From assembly GCA_900109485.1 (NCBI GenBank), contig FOAY01000007.1, forward strand, positions 82,550 to 146,549: a stretch of DNA of 64,000 nt. Reading direction: 5' to 3'. Under the pieces are notes generated by a model. It ran no database searches and had not been told where the DNA came from. It worked only from the letters and a program-made list of their open reading frames with translations. Shown here one piece after another: positions 33,917-43,021 of this stretch. Source of the DNA: Kosakonia sacchari. Lineage in GTDB: Bacteria > Pseudomonadota > Gammaproteobacteria > Enterobacterales > Enterobacteriaceae. A program made the position numbers and the translations under genes. The first letter of the stretch is position 1; each line of letters begins with the position of its first letter.

Positions 33917-35026
33917 ATGCTCAGGCCCACACTTGCCACCTTTGCTTTTTGCCTGTTGCCGTTTGCGCTTGTCGCCTGCGGCGACGCTTCCAGCGTCGAC
34001 GATCCCCGTAGCCAGCCACCTTTGGTGAGGTCTGTAACGGTGGTGGGCGCCGCCGATTCCTCTCGTGCCTTTACCGGTACTGTCGTGGCACGCATTCAAA
34101 GCGCTACGGGCTTCCGGGTGTCTGGCAAGATCCTTGAACGTCTCGTTGATACTGGCCAGACCGTCAAAAAAGGGCAGCCGTTAATGCGCCTGGACCCCAT
34201 CGATCTACATCTCCAGGCGCAGGCCCAACAGCAATCTGTTGCGGCTGCGCAGGCGCGCGCCAGGCAGACGGCCGATGATGAAGCGCGTTATCGGGGGCTG
34301 GTTGCGGCAGGCGCGGTCTCTGCTTCGGCTTACGATCAGATAAAAGCGGCTGCGGCGACGGCGAAGGCGGAATTGAGCGCAGCGCAGGCGCAGGCCAGCG
34401 TGGCGCAAAACGCGATGAGCTATGCGTTACTGGTGGCTGACGCCGATGGCGTGGTCATGGAAACGCTGGCCGAACCCGGTCAGGTGGTCAGTGCCGGAGA
34501 GCCGGTGGTCAGGCTGGCCAGAGCCGGGCAGCGCGAGGCGATTGTCCAGTTGCCGGAAACGTTGCGCCCGGCGCCCGGAAGCGAGGCGAGGGCGACGCTG
34601 TACGGTAACGAAAGCGGAGCCGTGACGGCAAAACTACGCTTGCTGTCAGATGCCGCCGATCCGTTGACGCGCACATTTGAGGCGCGATACATCCTTGAGG
34701 GCGCTCTGGCGAACGCTCCGCTCGGCGCTACCGTTACGCTCCATATTGGCGAAGAGAATGTGTCCCATCCGTTACTCCAGGTGCCACTGGCGGCGATTTA
34801 TGATGCCGGTAAAGGGCCGGGCGTCTGGCGAATTTCAGGTAAGCCCGCCAAAGTGACATGGCAACCCGTGCAGGTGATGAGTCTGGGGGATGATGCGGCA
34901 AGCGTGACTGGCAGCCTTAAGCCTGGCGAGCAGGTCGTGGCGCTGGGGGCGCATCTGCTGCATGACGGTGAGACCGTCCGGCTGGCTAAGCAGAACGATG
35001 CCAGTGTCGCCGGGAGTCAGCCATGA
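33917..35026 (+). CDS. RND efflux periplasmic adaptor (MFP), lipoprotein
   Basis: A 369-residue HlyD-type adaptor with a lipobox (FALVACGD). It has a lipoyl half-motif (GFRVSGKILERLVDTGQTVK), a coiled-coil hairpin rich in Ala and Gln (about 95-160), then beta-barrel and membrane-proximal domains. It links the inner-membrane pump to the outer-membrane factor. ATG follows AAGGGA and the gene overlaps the pump gene by 4 bp. The operator at 33846 places it under the TetR protein. Confidence 0.9.
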   Translation: MLRPTLATFAFCLLPFALVACGDASSVDDPRSQPPLVRSVTVVGAADSSRAFTGTVVARIQSATGFRVSGKILERLVDTGQTVKKGQPLMRLDPIDLHLQAQAQQQSVAAAQARARQTADDEARYRGLVAAGAVSASAYDQIKAAAATAKAELSAAQAQASVAQNAMSYALLVADADGVVMETLAEPGQVVSAGEPVVRLARAGQREAIVQLPETLRPAPGSEARATLYGNESGAVTAKLRLLSDAADPLTRTFEARYILEGALANAPLGATVTLHIGEENVSHPLLQVPLAAIYDAGKGPGVWRISGKPAKVTWQPVQVMSLGDDAASVTGSLKPGEQVVALGAHLLHDGETVRLAKQNDASVAGSQP

Positions 35027-38000
35027 GTACCTCGCGGTTTAACCTTTCGGCGCTCGCGGTGCGCGAGCGTTCCATCACACTGTTTCTTATCCTGTTGATT
35101 ACGGTTGCCGGTATTCTCTCGTTCCTTGGACTGGGGCGCGCCGAAGATCCCCCGTTTACCGTCAAACAGATGACCATCATTTCAGCCTGGCCTGGCACCA
35201 CGGCGCAGGAGATGCAGGACCAGGTGGCCGAACCGCTGGAAAAGCGTTTGCAGGAGCTTAAGTGGTATGACCGTAGCGAGACCTACACGCGGCCGGGGCT
35301 GGCGTTTACCATGCTCTCGTTACAGGATGGAACGCCGCCCTCCCAGGTTCAGGAAGAGTTTTACCAGGCGCGTAAGAAGCTGGGTGATGAGACAAAAAAC
35401 CTGCCCGCAGGCGTGATCGGCCCGATGATCAACGATGAGTTCTCCGATGTCACTTTTGCGCTCTTTGCCCTGAAAGCAAAGGGCGAGCCGCAGCGCCTGC
35501 TGGTACGTGATGCCGAGTCATTACGCCAGCGTTTATTGCATGTTCCCGGCGTTAAAAAGGTCAATATTATCGGCGAGCAGGCGGAGCGGATATTTGTCTC
35601 GTTCTCCCACGATCGGCTGGCAACGCTGGGCATTTCTCCGCAGGACATTTTTTCTGCCCTGAACAACCAGAACGTGCTGACGCCTGCCGGTTCGATAGAC
35701 GCCCGGGGGCCGCAGGTTTTTATCCGTCTTGATGGCGCTTTCGACGATCTGGAGAAAATCCGCAACACGCCCATTGTCGCTCAGGGCAGAACATTGCAAC
35801 TCTCCGATGTGGCGACGGTGGAGCGCGGTTACGAAGATCCGGCCACGTTCCTGGTGCGCAATCAGGGGGAACCGGCACTGCTGCTGGGTATCGTGATGCG
35901 TGAGGGCTGGAACGGTCTGGAGCTGGGTAAAGCGCTGGATGCGGAGGCGGCCAATATTAATGCGCAGATGCCGCTCGGTATGACTTTCAGCAAAGTGACC
36001 GATCAGTCCGTCAATATCAGCTCGGCAGTAGACGAATTCATGATCAAATTTTTCGTCGCGTTGCTGGTGGTGATGTTGGTCTGCTTTCTCAGTATGGGCT
36101 GGCGCGTCGGTGTCGTGGTTGCCGCTGCCGTACCTTTAACATTGGCTGCCGTTTTTGTGGTGATGGAAGCCACGGGCAAGAATTTTGACCGAATAACTCT
36201 GGGATCGCTCATCCTGGCGCTGGGGCTGCTGGTGGATGACGCCATCATTGCCATCGAAATGATGGTGGTGAAAATGGAGGAGGGATACGACCGAATCAAA
36301 GCCTCAGCCTATGCCTGGAGCCACACCGCTGCGCCAATGCTGGCCGGTACGCTGGTAACGGCCGTTGGCTTTATGCCCAACGGTTTTGCGCAATCCACGG
36401 CGGGCGAATACACCAGCAATATGTTCTGGATTGTGGGAATTGCATTGATTGCTTCCTGGGTGGTGGCGGTGGTGTTTACGCCTTACCTTGGGGTGAAAAT
36501 GCTGCCAGACATCAAAACGGTTGAAGGGGGCCACACCGCCATCTACAACACCCGCCGCTACAACCGTTTTCGTGCCTTCCTGACCCGCGTTATCGCGCGG
36601 AAATGGCTCGCCGCCGGCTCGGTTATTGCGCTTTTTATCATCGCCATTCTGGGGATGGGGCTGGTTAAAAAACAATTTTTCCCCACCTCCGATCGCCCCG
36701 AAGTATTGGTGGAAATACAACTGCCTTACGGTAGCGCCATTGAGCAGACCAGCGCCTCGGCGGCAAAAATCGAAAACTGGCTCAAGAAACAACAAGAAGC
36801 CAAAATCGTCACCGCGTACGTGGGGCAGGGATCGCCACGCTTTTATCTGGCGATGGCGCCGGAACTGCCCGATCCTTCATTTGCGAAAATTGTTGTGCTC
36901 ACCGATAGCGAGGAAGCGCGCGAGGCGCTCAAGCACCGGCTTCGCGAAGCGGTGGCTGATGGGCTTGCGCCCGAAGCGCGCGTTCGCGTCACGCAACTGG
37001 TGTTTGGCCCCTATTCGCCGTATCCGGTGGCATTCCGCGTGATGGGGCCGGATCCTGCCAGACTGCGCGACATTGCCGACAAAGTGGAAACGGTGATGCA
37101 GGCCAGCCCGTTGATGAGAACCGTCAATACCGACTGGGGAACGCGCGTGCCTGCGCTGCATTTCACGCTTGATCAAAACCGCCTGCAAGCGGTGGGGTTG
37201 ACATCGGGCAGCGTGGCTCAACAGCTTCAGTTCCTGCTTTCGGGCGTGCCAGTCACCCAGGTGCGTGAAGATATTCGTTCGGTACAGGTGATGGCGCGCG
37301 CGGCGGGGAATATTCGTCTTGATCCGGCAAGAATAGGCGACTTTACCTTAGTCGGATCGGCCGGGCAGCGCGTTCCGCTGTCGCAGATCGGGACGGTTGA
37401 GGTACGAATGGAAGATCCTGTTCTGCGCCGTCGCGATCGCACGCCAACCATTACCGTGCGGGGTGATATCGCCGAATCCCTTCAGCCGCCGGATGTCTCC
37501 ACTGCGGTTATGAAGCAGTTGCAGCCCATCATCGCCACGCTGCCGGATGGATACCGTATTGAAGAGGCGGGTTCCATTGAGGAGTCAGGAAAAGCCACCA
37601 AAGCGATGGCACCTTTATTCCCTATCATGATAGCCATGACACTGCTGATCATTATCCTCCAGGTGCGTTCTATGTCGGCAATGGTGATGGTCTTTATGAC
37701 CGCGCCTCTGGGATTGATTGGGGTCGTGCCAACGCTGCTGCTGTTTGATAAACCTTTTGGTATCAATGCGCTGGTGGGTTTGATAGCGCTTTCAGGAATT
37801 CTCATGCGCAACACGTTAATCCTTATCGGTCAGATCCATCACAACCAACAGGAAGGGCTCGCGCCGCTCCCGGCGGTTGTTGAGGCAACCGTACAGCGCG
37901 CCCGGCCGGTACTGCTCACGGCGCTGGCCGCCATTCTGGCGTTTATTCCACTGACGCACTCAATATTCTGGGGCACACTGGCTTATACGCTGATCGGCGG

Positions 38001-38124
38001 GACATTCGGTGGAACGATTATTACGTTGGTATTTTTGCCCGCGATGTACGCTATCTGGTACCGGATAAAAGTCCCTTCTTCAGCAACCCCACCGGTGGAA
38101 GGCGCAGTAAAACAACCTGAATAA
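35023..38124 (+). CDS. RND-family multidrug efflux pump
   Basis: A 1033-residue inner-membrane transporter of HAE-type RND architecture: twelve membrane helices, two large periplasmic loops, and the proton-relay motif in helix 4 (LGLLVDDAIIAIEMM, with the paired aspartates). The N-terminal text LSFLGLGRAEDPPFTVKQM recalls the VexB/TriC-like subgroup rather than AcrB. It takes substrates from periplasm or inner leaflet and passes them to the adaptor and outer-membrane factor. The start overlaps the adaptor stop (ATGA). A long stem-loop at 38139 follows the operon. Confidence 0.93.
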   Translation: MSTSRFNLSALAVRERSITLFLILLITVAGILSFLGLGRAEDPPFTVKQMTIISAWPGTTAQEMQDQVAEPLEKRLQELKWYDRSETYTRPGLAFTMLSLQDGTPPSQVQEEFYQARKKLGDETKNLPAGVIGPMINDEFSDVTFALFALKAKGEPQRLLVRDAESLRQRLLHVPGVKKVNIIGEQAERIFVSFSHDRLATLGISPQDIFSALNNQNVLTPAGSIDARGPQVFIRLDGAFDDLEKIRNTPIVAQGRTLQLSDVATVERGYEDPATFLVRNQGEPALLLGIVMREGWNGLELGKALDAEAANINAQMPLGMTFSKVTDQSVNISSAVDEFMIKFFVALLVVMLVCFLSMGWRVGVVVAAAVPLTLAAVFVVMEATGKNFDRITLGSLILALGLLVDDAIIAIEMMVVKMEEGYDRIKASAYAWSHTAAPMLAGTLVTAVGFMPNGFAQSTAGEYTSNMFWIVGIALIASWVVAVVFTPYLGVKMLPDIKTVEGGHTAIYNTRRYNRFRAFLTRVIARKWLAAGSVIALFIIAILGMGLVKKQFFPTSDRPEVLVEIQLPYGSAIEQTSASAAKIENWLKKQQEAKIVTAYVGQGSPRFYLAMAPELPDPSFAKIVVLTDSEEAREALKHRLREAVADGLAPEARVRVTQLVFGPYSPYPVAFRVMGPDPARLRDIADKVETVMQASPLMRTVNTDWGTRVPALHFTLDQNRLQAVGLTSGSVAQQLQFLLSGVPVTQVREDIRSVQVMARAAGNIRLDPARIGDFTLVGSAGQRVPLSQIGTVEVRMEDPVLRRRDRTPTITVRGDIAESLQPPDVSTAVMKQLQPIIATLPDGYRIEEAGSIEESGKATKAMAPLFPIMIAMTLLIIILQVRSMSAMVMVFMTAPLGLIGVVPTLLLFDKPFGINALVGLIALSGILMRNTLILIGQIHHNQQEGLAPLPAVVEATVQRARPVLLTALAAILAFIPLTHSIFWGTLAYTLIGGTFGGTIITLVFLPAMYAIWYRIKVPSSATPPVEGAVKQPE

Positions 38125-38138
38125 TTCTGTGCTGGCCT

Positions 38139-38169
38139 GGCATGTGTTGCGATACCAGCAACGCATGCC
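38139..38169 (+). terminator. Stem-loop after RND operon
   Basis: GGCATGTGTTGC / GCAACGCATGCC form a 12-bp stem (one G-T pair) with a 7-base loop, 15 bp after the pump stop. The T-run is weak, so it may be a terminator or an mRNA end-protecting structure. The rest of the 314-bp gap up to 38438 holds no gene I recognise. Confidence 0.5.
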
Positions 38170-38438
38170 GTTGTACTAAAATTATTGCTGACTGAATGCC
38201 GGATGATTAACCCCTTACCGCAGTGCTTCCTCGTCCGGCAGGGCGTAATGATGGTGACGTCGCTGGTCGCCTGAAACTGGGCCGCATCAGTTACAACTGG
38301 ACGCAGTGCTATCCTTTGGAGTAGCCCAATAGCAACCTGGACGTGATTACGGCGCTCCGGCTAACGGGCAGGTGCTTCATTCAACAGGGAAATATCCGTG
38401 ATATATTGAACGTTATCCTCTTTCATCAGGCGCAACCC

Positions 38439-39164
38439 ATGTCCTACTCGATCGGCGAATTTGCCAGGCTTTGCGGGATCCCCGCCACGACGCTGCGTGC
38501 ATGGCAGCGCCGTTATGGTCTGCTCAAGCCGCTGCGCACGGAAGGCGGGCACAGGTTGTACAGCGATAACGATGTGCAGCAGGCGCTTAAAATACTCGAC
38601 TGGGTAAAAAAAGGCGTGCCTGTCAGCCAGGTAAAGCCACTGCTGGCGCGTCCGGGTAGCCGTCACGCGAATAACTGGCTGACGCTTCAGCAGACGATGC
38701 TTCAGCATCTGAAAGAGGGCAAAATCGAATCCCTGCGTCAGCTCATTTATAACTCAGGCCGTGAATATCCAAGGGGGGAGCTGGTGCGCGAAGTGCTGCG
38801 CCCGCTGCGCGGCCAGGTGTCGGCCAATGTCGCGGCGATGATGACCCTGCGGGAAATTCTCGATGGCATCATTATTTCCTATACGGCGTTTTGTCTGGAA
38901 GGGGATAAAAAAGCGCCCGGCGAAAACTACCTGCTCACCGGCTGGCACCTTAACGATCCCTGTGAAATCTGGCTTGAAGCGTTATTGCGCACCGGGCAGG
39001 GGCAACGTATTGATATTCTTCCGTCTCCTCCGGCAATGCTGGCACCAGAGATTTTCCCGCAGCGCAAATGGCTGCTGGTGACCAGTGGAAAACTCACCGC
39101 CGCGCGCAAAAAACAGATTTTGCAGTGGCAGCAGGTTGTCTCCCTCGACGTTATCACTCTTTAA
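38439..39164 (+). CDS. MerR-family regulator, MlrA/BluR-like
   Basis: A 241-residue regulator from ATG 38439; the frame is open further upstream, but SYSIGEFARLCGIPATTLRA is the family start. The HTH ends in WQRRYGLLKPLRTEGGHRLY, as in E. coli MlrA and BluR (both 243 aa), and the C-terminal half is the cobalamin-binding-like domain, here without a visible DxHxxG motif. BluR responds through a blue-light anti-repressor and MlrA acts in the curli/biofilm network. The DUF523-DUF1722 gene follows on the same strand, a common partner in other bacteria. Confidence 0.85.
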   Translation: MSYSIGEFARLCGIPATTLRAWQRRYGLLKPLRTEGGHRLYSDNDVQQALKILDWVKKGVPVSQVKPLLARPGSRHANNWLTLQQTMLQHLKEGKIESLRQLIYNSGREYPRGELVREVLRPLRGQVSANVAAMMTLREILDGIIISYTAFCLEGDKKAPGENYLLTGWHLNDPCEIWLEALLRTGQGQRIDILPSPPAMLAPEIFPQRKWLLVTSGKLTAARKKQILQWQQVVSLDVITL

Positions 39165-39240
39165 AAACGTTCCCGTTAGCTTAATTTTTTGCTGACTAAT
39201 AACTATTTGTATTACTTATTCATTAACAAATTTTATCTTT

Positions 39241-39276
39241 AAAACTTAGACAAACATCCTCTGTTGTGTAACTTTT
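39241..39276. promoter_or_regulatory. Candidate MerR operator
   Basis: AAAACTTAGACAA and TTGTGTAACTTTT are inverted copies (11 of 13 positions) separated by 10 bp. A TATACC -10-like box lies about 15 bp downstream at 39291. Placement before the DUF523-DUF1722 gene suggests control by the adjacent MerR protein. Confidence 0.5.
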
Positions 39277-39317
39277 AAGGTAGGTCTTTCTATACCCGTT
39301 AAGCGCAGGGGGCATTT

Positions 39318-40277
39318 ATGAACCATCAACCCACGATTGGGATTAGCGGCTGTCTGACCGGCTCCGCAGTGCGCTTCGACGGTGGACATAAACGCATGGG
39401 GTTTGTCATGGATGAACTGGCGCAGTGGGTCACCTTTAAGCCTGTCTGCCCGGAGATGGCCATCGGCCTGCCGGTTCCTCGTCCGGCGCTGCGCCTGATC
39501 CAGACTAGCGATGGCGACACCCGCATGCGTTTTAGCCACGATCCGCAGGAAGATGTGACGGCCAAAATGGCTGCTTTTGCCGAACGGTTTTTGCCTTCCG
39601 TCAGTAACTTTTCCGGCTTTATTGTCTGCGCGAAATCGCCCAGTTGCGGAATGGAACGCGTACGGCTGTATGACGAGCAGGGCCATCGCGGGCGTAAAGC
39701 GGGAATTGGGCTGTTTACCGCGGCGCTGCTGAAAAAATACCCGTGGCTGCCGGTCGAAGAGGACGGGCGCTTGCACGATCCGCAACTGTGCGAAAACTTT
39801 GTCGAGCGGATCTTCGCGCTAAATGAGTTGAATGCGCTGCGTGAAGAGGGGTTAACCCGCAGCAACCTGCTGGCGTTTCACAGCCGCTACAAACTTCAGT
39901 TGCTGGCTCATCATCAGGCGGGTTACCGCAAAATCGGGCCCTTTGTTGCCCGGCTCGGCGAGTGGAAGGATCTGGATGCTTTCTTTGTCGCTTACCGCGA
40001 GCAGTTTATGGCGCTCCTCAAGCATCTCGCTTCGCGCAAGAATCACACCAACGTGCTGATGCATATACAGGGCTATTTTACCCGGCACCTCACCAGTCGG
40101 CAGCGCGCTGAGCTGCTGTCAGTGATCACCAACTACCGGCTTGGGTTATTGCCGCTTCTTGCGCCATTAACATTGCTGCAACACTATCTGGCGGAATATC
40201 CAGACAGTTATCTGCAAACTCAGAGCTATTTCGCGCCTTATCCCGCCAATCTTGGCCTGCGGCTCGCCGTGAACTGA
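39318..40277 (+). CDS. DUF523-DUF1722 protein (YbgA-like)
   Basis: A 319-residue fusion: DUF523 (about 1-150, ISGCLTGSAVRFDGGHKR, VCPEMAIGLPVPRPALRL, AKSPSCGMERV with conserved cysteines) and DUF1722 (about 190-310, LLAHHQAGYRKIGPFVA, RHLTSRQRAELLSVI). E. coli YbgA carries the DUF1722 part and precedes the photolyase gene phr. The cysteines suggest a metal or Fe-S site. Here no photolyase follows; a carbonic anhydrase does. Function unknown. Confidence 0.85.
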   Translation: MNHQPTIGISGCLTGSAVRFDGGHKRMGFVMDELAQWVTFKPVCPEMAIGLPVPRPALRLIQTSDGDTRMRFSHDPQEDVTAKMAAFAERFLPSVSNFSGFIVCAKSPSCGMERVRLYDEQGHRGRKAGIGLFTAALLKKYPWLPVEEDGRLHDPQLCENFVERIFALNELNALREEGLTRSNLLAFHSRYKLQLLAHHQAGYRKIGPFVARLGEWKDLDAFFVAYREQFMALLKHLASRKNHTNVLMHIQGYFTRHLTSRQRAELLSVITNYRLGLLPLLAPLTLLQHYLAEYPDSYLQTQSYFAPYPANLGLRLAVN

Positions 40278-40393
40278 CGGGATGCAAAAAGAGATGCAGA
40301 CAGGGAACTATTGCAATTTGCGTCAAGATGCGGGACTTTTGGCGTGAGGTTTTTCTCAAACCGAAATGAATACCGAAAAAAAGAGAACGTGCT

Positions 40394-41029
40394 ATGCAAC
40401 ATATCATTGAAGGCTTTCTCAGCTTCCAGAAAGAAATTTTCCCACAACGTAAAGAGCTTTTCCGTAGCCTGGCCTCCAGCCAGAACCCGAAAGCATTGTT
40501 TATTTCCTGCTCAGATAGCCGTCTGGTGCCGGAGCTGGTGACGCAACAGGAACCGGGTCAGCTTTTCGTTATCCGCAATGCCGGTAATATTGTGCCGTCG
40601 TTCGGACCGGAGCCGGGCGGTGTATCCGCGACAATCGAATATGCGGTTGTGGCGCTGGGCGTGACGGATATCGTGATTTGTGGTCACTCCAACTGCGGCG
40701 CGATGAAAGCGATCGCTACCGCGCAGAACCTGGAGCCAATGCCTGCGGTGGCCCACTGGCTGCACTATTCAGATGCAGCAAGAGCCGTTGTTGAGAAGAG
40801 AACTTTCGAAAACGAGACCGACAAAGTCAATGCGATGGTCGAAGAGAACGTGATTGCGCAACTGAACAATATCAAAACGCATCCTTCTGTGGCCGTCGGG
40901 CTTCGTGACAACGCGCTGCGTTTGCACGGGTGGGTTTACGATATTGAAAGCGGCGAGATCCGTACGCTGGATAAAAACAGCAAGAAATACGTTTCGCTGG
41001 CCGAAAATCCGACGGTGTATTTTGAATAA
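40394..41029 (+). CDS. cynT: Beta-carbonic anhydrase, CynT-type
   Basis: A 211-residue beta-class carbonic anhydrase: zinc ligands Cys39 and Asp41 in [10 protein letters not shown], His98 and Cys101 in CGHSNCGAM. It interconverts CO2 and bicarbonate. The sequence ([47 protein letters not shown]) is very close to my recollection of E. coli CynT, rather than Can. No cynS cyanase or cynX transporter is adjacent, so a general bicarbonate-supply role is more likely than cyanate detoxification. A clear intrinsic terminator follows. Confidence 0.88.
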   Translation: MQHIIEGFLSFQKEIFPQRKELFRSLASSQNPKALFISCSDSRLVPELVTQQEPGQLFVIRNAGNIVPSFGPEPGGVSATIEYAVVALGVTDIVICGHSNCGAMKAIATAQNLEPMPAVAHWLHYSDAARAVVEKRTFENETDKVNAMVEENVIAQLNNIKTHPSVAVGLRDNALRLHGWVYDIESGEIRTLDKNSKKYVSLAENPTVYFE

Positions 41030-41073
41030 AACTTTATCGCGTGGCTGAAGCATCAACCCCGATAAATGCGTAA

Positions 41074-41096
41074 AGGCTGCCTGGCAGCCTTTTTTT
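41074..41096 (+). terminator. Rho-independent terminator of carbonic anhydrase gene
   Basis: AGGCTGCC-T-GGCAGCCT stem followed by seven T residues, about 45 bp after the stop. Confidence 0.9.
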
Positions 41097-41161
41097 ATGC
41101 GCGGTGACGGCGCTTTCCCGTGAGCGTCAGTCTGTTGAATTGACAGGATGCACAGCAGGTG

Positions 41162-41176
41162 GTTGTATAGTACAAC
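41162..41176. promoter_or_regulatory. MarR-type operator palindrome
   Basis: GTTGTA-TAG-TACAAC is a perfect inverted repeat 26 bp before the start of the MarR-GNAT gene, similar to TTGTA/TACAA sites bound by MarR proteins. It argues for autoregulation and for the downstream start. Confidence 0.65.
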
Positions 41177-41201
41177 TAATTATCCTGTACGCGGAAAGAT
41201 G

Positions 41202-42170
41202 ATGACAGCGCCCAACCTGATTAACGACATTCGTGTCGCCTCCCGGCTGATGGTTCGTGAGCTCGGTTTTATGAATACGACGCTTGCCGCCACGGATTAC
41301 TCGCCCTCCGCCGTGCATACCTTGCTGGAAGTTGAACATCACGGCGCCATCACCGCCGCGCAGCTGGTCACCATTCTGGGGCTGGAAAAATCCAGCGTCA
41401 GCCGCATGCTGGCGAGGCTGATTAAAGCGGGAGAGTTACAGGAAGTTCAGGCCACTGACGATGCGCGCTTTAAGACGCTGCAATTGACTGCAAAAGGGAA
41501 AGAGAGCGTTGCCCGCATTAACAGCTACGGTGCGATGCGCGTGCATGAGGCGATGGAGCATCTGAGCGATGCGCAACGTGAAGCGGTCGCCCGTGGCTTA
41601 TCCGCTTACGCTTTTGCGCTGGAAAGCTGCCGCAACGGGGCGGCGCAACCGGGCGGCGCAAGGCCGGAAATTATCAGCGGTTATCTGCCGGGGATGATTG
41701 GCCGGATCAGCGAAATGCATGCCAGCTATTATTCGCAGCACTATGATTTTGGCTATTTTTTTGAAGCAAAAGTTGCGGCCGGGCTGGCGGAGTTTGCCGG
41801 GCGGCTGGACAATCCGCGTAACGGCATCTGGCTCGCCGTTCGCCACGGGCGCATTGTGGGATCGGTTGCTATTGACGGTGACGATCTGGGAAATAACGAG
41901 GCGCATCTGCGCTGGTTTATTCTTGATGAGGAGTGCCGGGGCAGCGGCGTCGGGCGAGAACTGCTGGCCCGCGCGATGGCATTTTGCGACGAGCAACAGT
42001 TCGACGCGGTACAGCTCTGGACATTCAGCGGATTGCATGCGGCCCGCCGCCTGTATGAATCCTGGGGCTTTACACTCAGCAAAGAGTGGCAGGGCGATCA
42101 GTGGGGACGCCCGATGCTGGAGCAACAATTCACCCGTTACAGCCATGCGGGTTCGCCTTCGCGGACATAA
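41202..42170 (+). CDS. MarR-GNAT fusion (regulator/acetyltransferase)
   Basis: A 322-residue two-domain protein. Residues about 1-140 are a MarR winged helix (LEVEHHGAITAAQLVTILG, EKSSVSRMLARLIKAGEL, AKGKESVARIN). Residues about 150-315 are a GNAT domain (GSVAIDGDDLGNNEAHLRWF, RGSGVGRELLARAMAF for acetyl-CoA, ARRLYESWGF). ATG 41202 is chosen; ATG 41199 is equally possible, and the frame is open upstream across the palindrome. Such fusions are known but little studied; they may link acetylation of a small toxic molecule to transcription. The gene is monocistronic and ends in a bidirectional stem. Confidence 0.85.
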   Translation: MTAPNLINDIRVASRLMVRELGFMNTTLAATDYSPSAVHTLLEVEHHGAITAAQLVTILGLEKSSVSRMLARLIKAGELQEVQATDDARFKTLQLTAKGKESVARINSYGAMRVHEAMEHLSDAQREAVARGLSAYAFALESCRNGAAQPGGARPEIISGYLPGMIGRISEMHASYYSQHYDFGYFFEAKVAAGLAEFAGRLDNPRNGIWLAVRHGRIVGSVAIDGDDLGNNEAHLRWFILDEECRGSGVGRELLARAMAFCDEQQFDAVQLWTFSGLHAARRLYESWGFTLSKEWQGDQWGRPMLEQQFTRYSHAGSPSRT

Positions 42171-42191
42171 AAAAAAGCGCCCGAAGGCGCC
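42169..42191 (-). terminator. Terminator of the minus-strand DUF1471 genes
   Basis: On the minus strand GGCGC-CTTCGG-type stem (GGCGCC TTCG GGCGC) is followed by eight T residues. It lies between the convergent MarR-GNAT gene and the minus-strand small genes. Confidence 0.8.
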
Positions 42192-42216
42192 TCTCACACA
42201 GTACATCGCAACAAAC

Positions 42217-42426
42217 TTATTTGGTCAGTTCGGCTGTCATGTGTACGTTGTTATTGGTATTGGCTTCAATAATTTTGTAAGACGCGCCTTCTTTCTGCGC
42301 CTGGGCAGCAATCACGGATTCTGCATCATCCAGCGTGCGGCCGGTAGCCGTAACGGTCTGGGCGAAAGCGCCAAAAGAGAGAGCAGAAAGTGCAGCAGCG
42401 ATAGCGATAGTATTGAAAGTTTTCAT
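42217..42426 (-). CDS. DUF1471 (YdgH/BhsA/McbA-like) periplasmic stress protein
   Basis: A 69-residue secreted protein from ATG 42426; the frame opens 24 bp further upstream, but MKTFNTIAIAAALSALSFGAFA is a complete signal peptide. The mature part QTVTATGRTLDDAESVIAAQ with a C-terminal VHMTAELTK strand is the DUF1471 fold of about 50 residues. Members affect biofilm formation, stress and envelope permeability. It lies 88 bp downstream of bhsA on the same strand, a tandem family pair. Confidence 0.8.
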   Translation of the reverse strand: MKTFNTIAIAAALSALSFGAFAQTVTATGRTLDDAESVIAAQAQKEGASYKIIEANTNNNVHMTAELTK

Positions 42427-42513
42427 GGTGTTATTCCTTAAATTTCTCATTCGTGTTGGGCGTTATTGCCCGAATCTAAAAATCTTCTGTTGCGGCTGGT
42501 GAGCAGCCACGTC

Positions 42514-42771
42514 TTATTTGTAAATAACCGCGGTGCCGTGCAGGGTGTTCGGGCCGGTCACAGAGGTGATACGGAACGATTTCGCGCCCATTTCATCGGC
42601 TTTCTGCGCCAGTTCACTTTCCAGCGAAGAGAGGTTGGTACCGGCATTGGCGGAAATCACGCCCACTTTCTGCTGGTCAGCCGGAGAAGACTGAACTTCT
42701 ACCGCAGCCATGCTGGCGAAAGAGAGGGAACTGAGGACGGCAACGGCGATCAGGGATTGAATGCTTTTCAT
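42514..42771 (-). CDS. bhsA: BhsA (YcfR), DUF1471 multiple-stress-resistance protein
   Basis: An 85-residue protein, the length of E. coli BhsA, with signal peptide MKSIQSLIAVAVLSSLSFASMA. The C-terminal half, including QKADEMGAKSFRITSV and TGPNTLHGTAVIYK, is essentially the E. coli sequence as I recall it. BhsA is an envelope protein induced by copper, peroxide, acid and chlorine that lowers copper permeability. In E. coli the TetR repressor ComR controls it. Here a TetR gene is divergent from it 250 bp away, which may be a functional analogue. Confidence 0.9.
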   Translation of the reverse strand: MKSIQSLIAVAVLSSLSFASMAAVEVQSSPADQQKVGVISANAGTNLSSLESELAQKADEMGAKSFRITSVTGPNTLHGTAVIYK

Positions 42772-43021
42772 GTGATTTACCTTTCTAAAATGGTTTGTTT
42801 GGGCGTCGTAAGTATTAACTTAACGATCGATAGGTAAATCATAAGTGTGATCTACATCACTCGTCAATATTATTTTTATAGTGATCGTTAAAATAATTAT
42901 AAATATTTTATTATTCAATTTGTTATGTGGTGAAATTTTTTTAAAAATCTTCGCTGGTCATCGCCCTTGCAATGTTTTTATAATGATTAGTAATTAAATC
43001 CATGTGGACAAGGGAGGAACC
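42772..43021. promoter_or_regulatory. bhsA / tetR divergent promoter region
   Basis: A 250-bp strongly A+T-rich gap holding both divergent promoters. No convincing operator symmetry was found by eye. Confidence 0.4.

Noticed and set aside
38125..38438. Coding remnant after the RND operon
   Set aside because: Short open stretches give no recognisable protein; only the stem-loop is supported.
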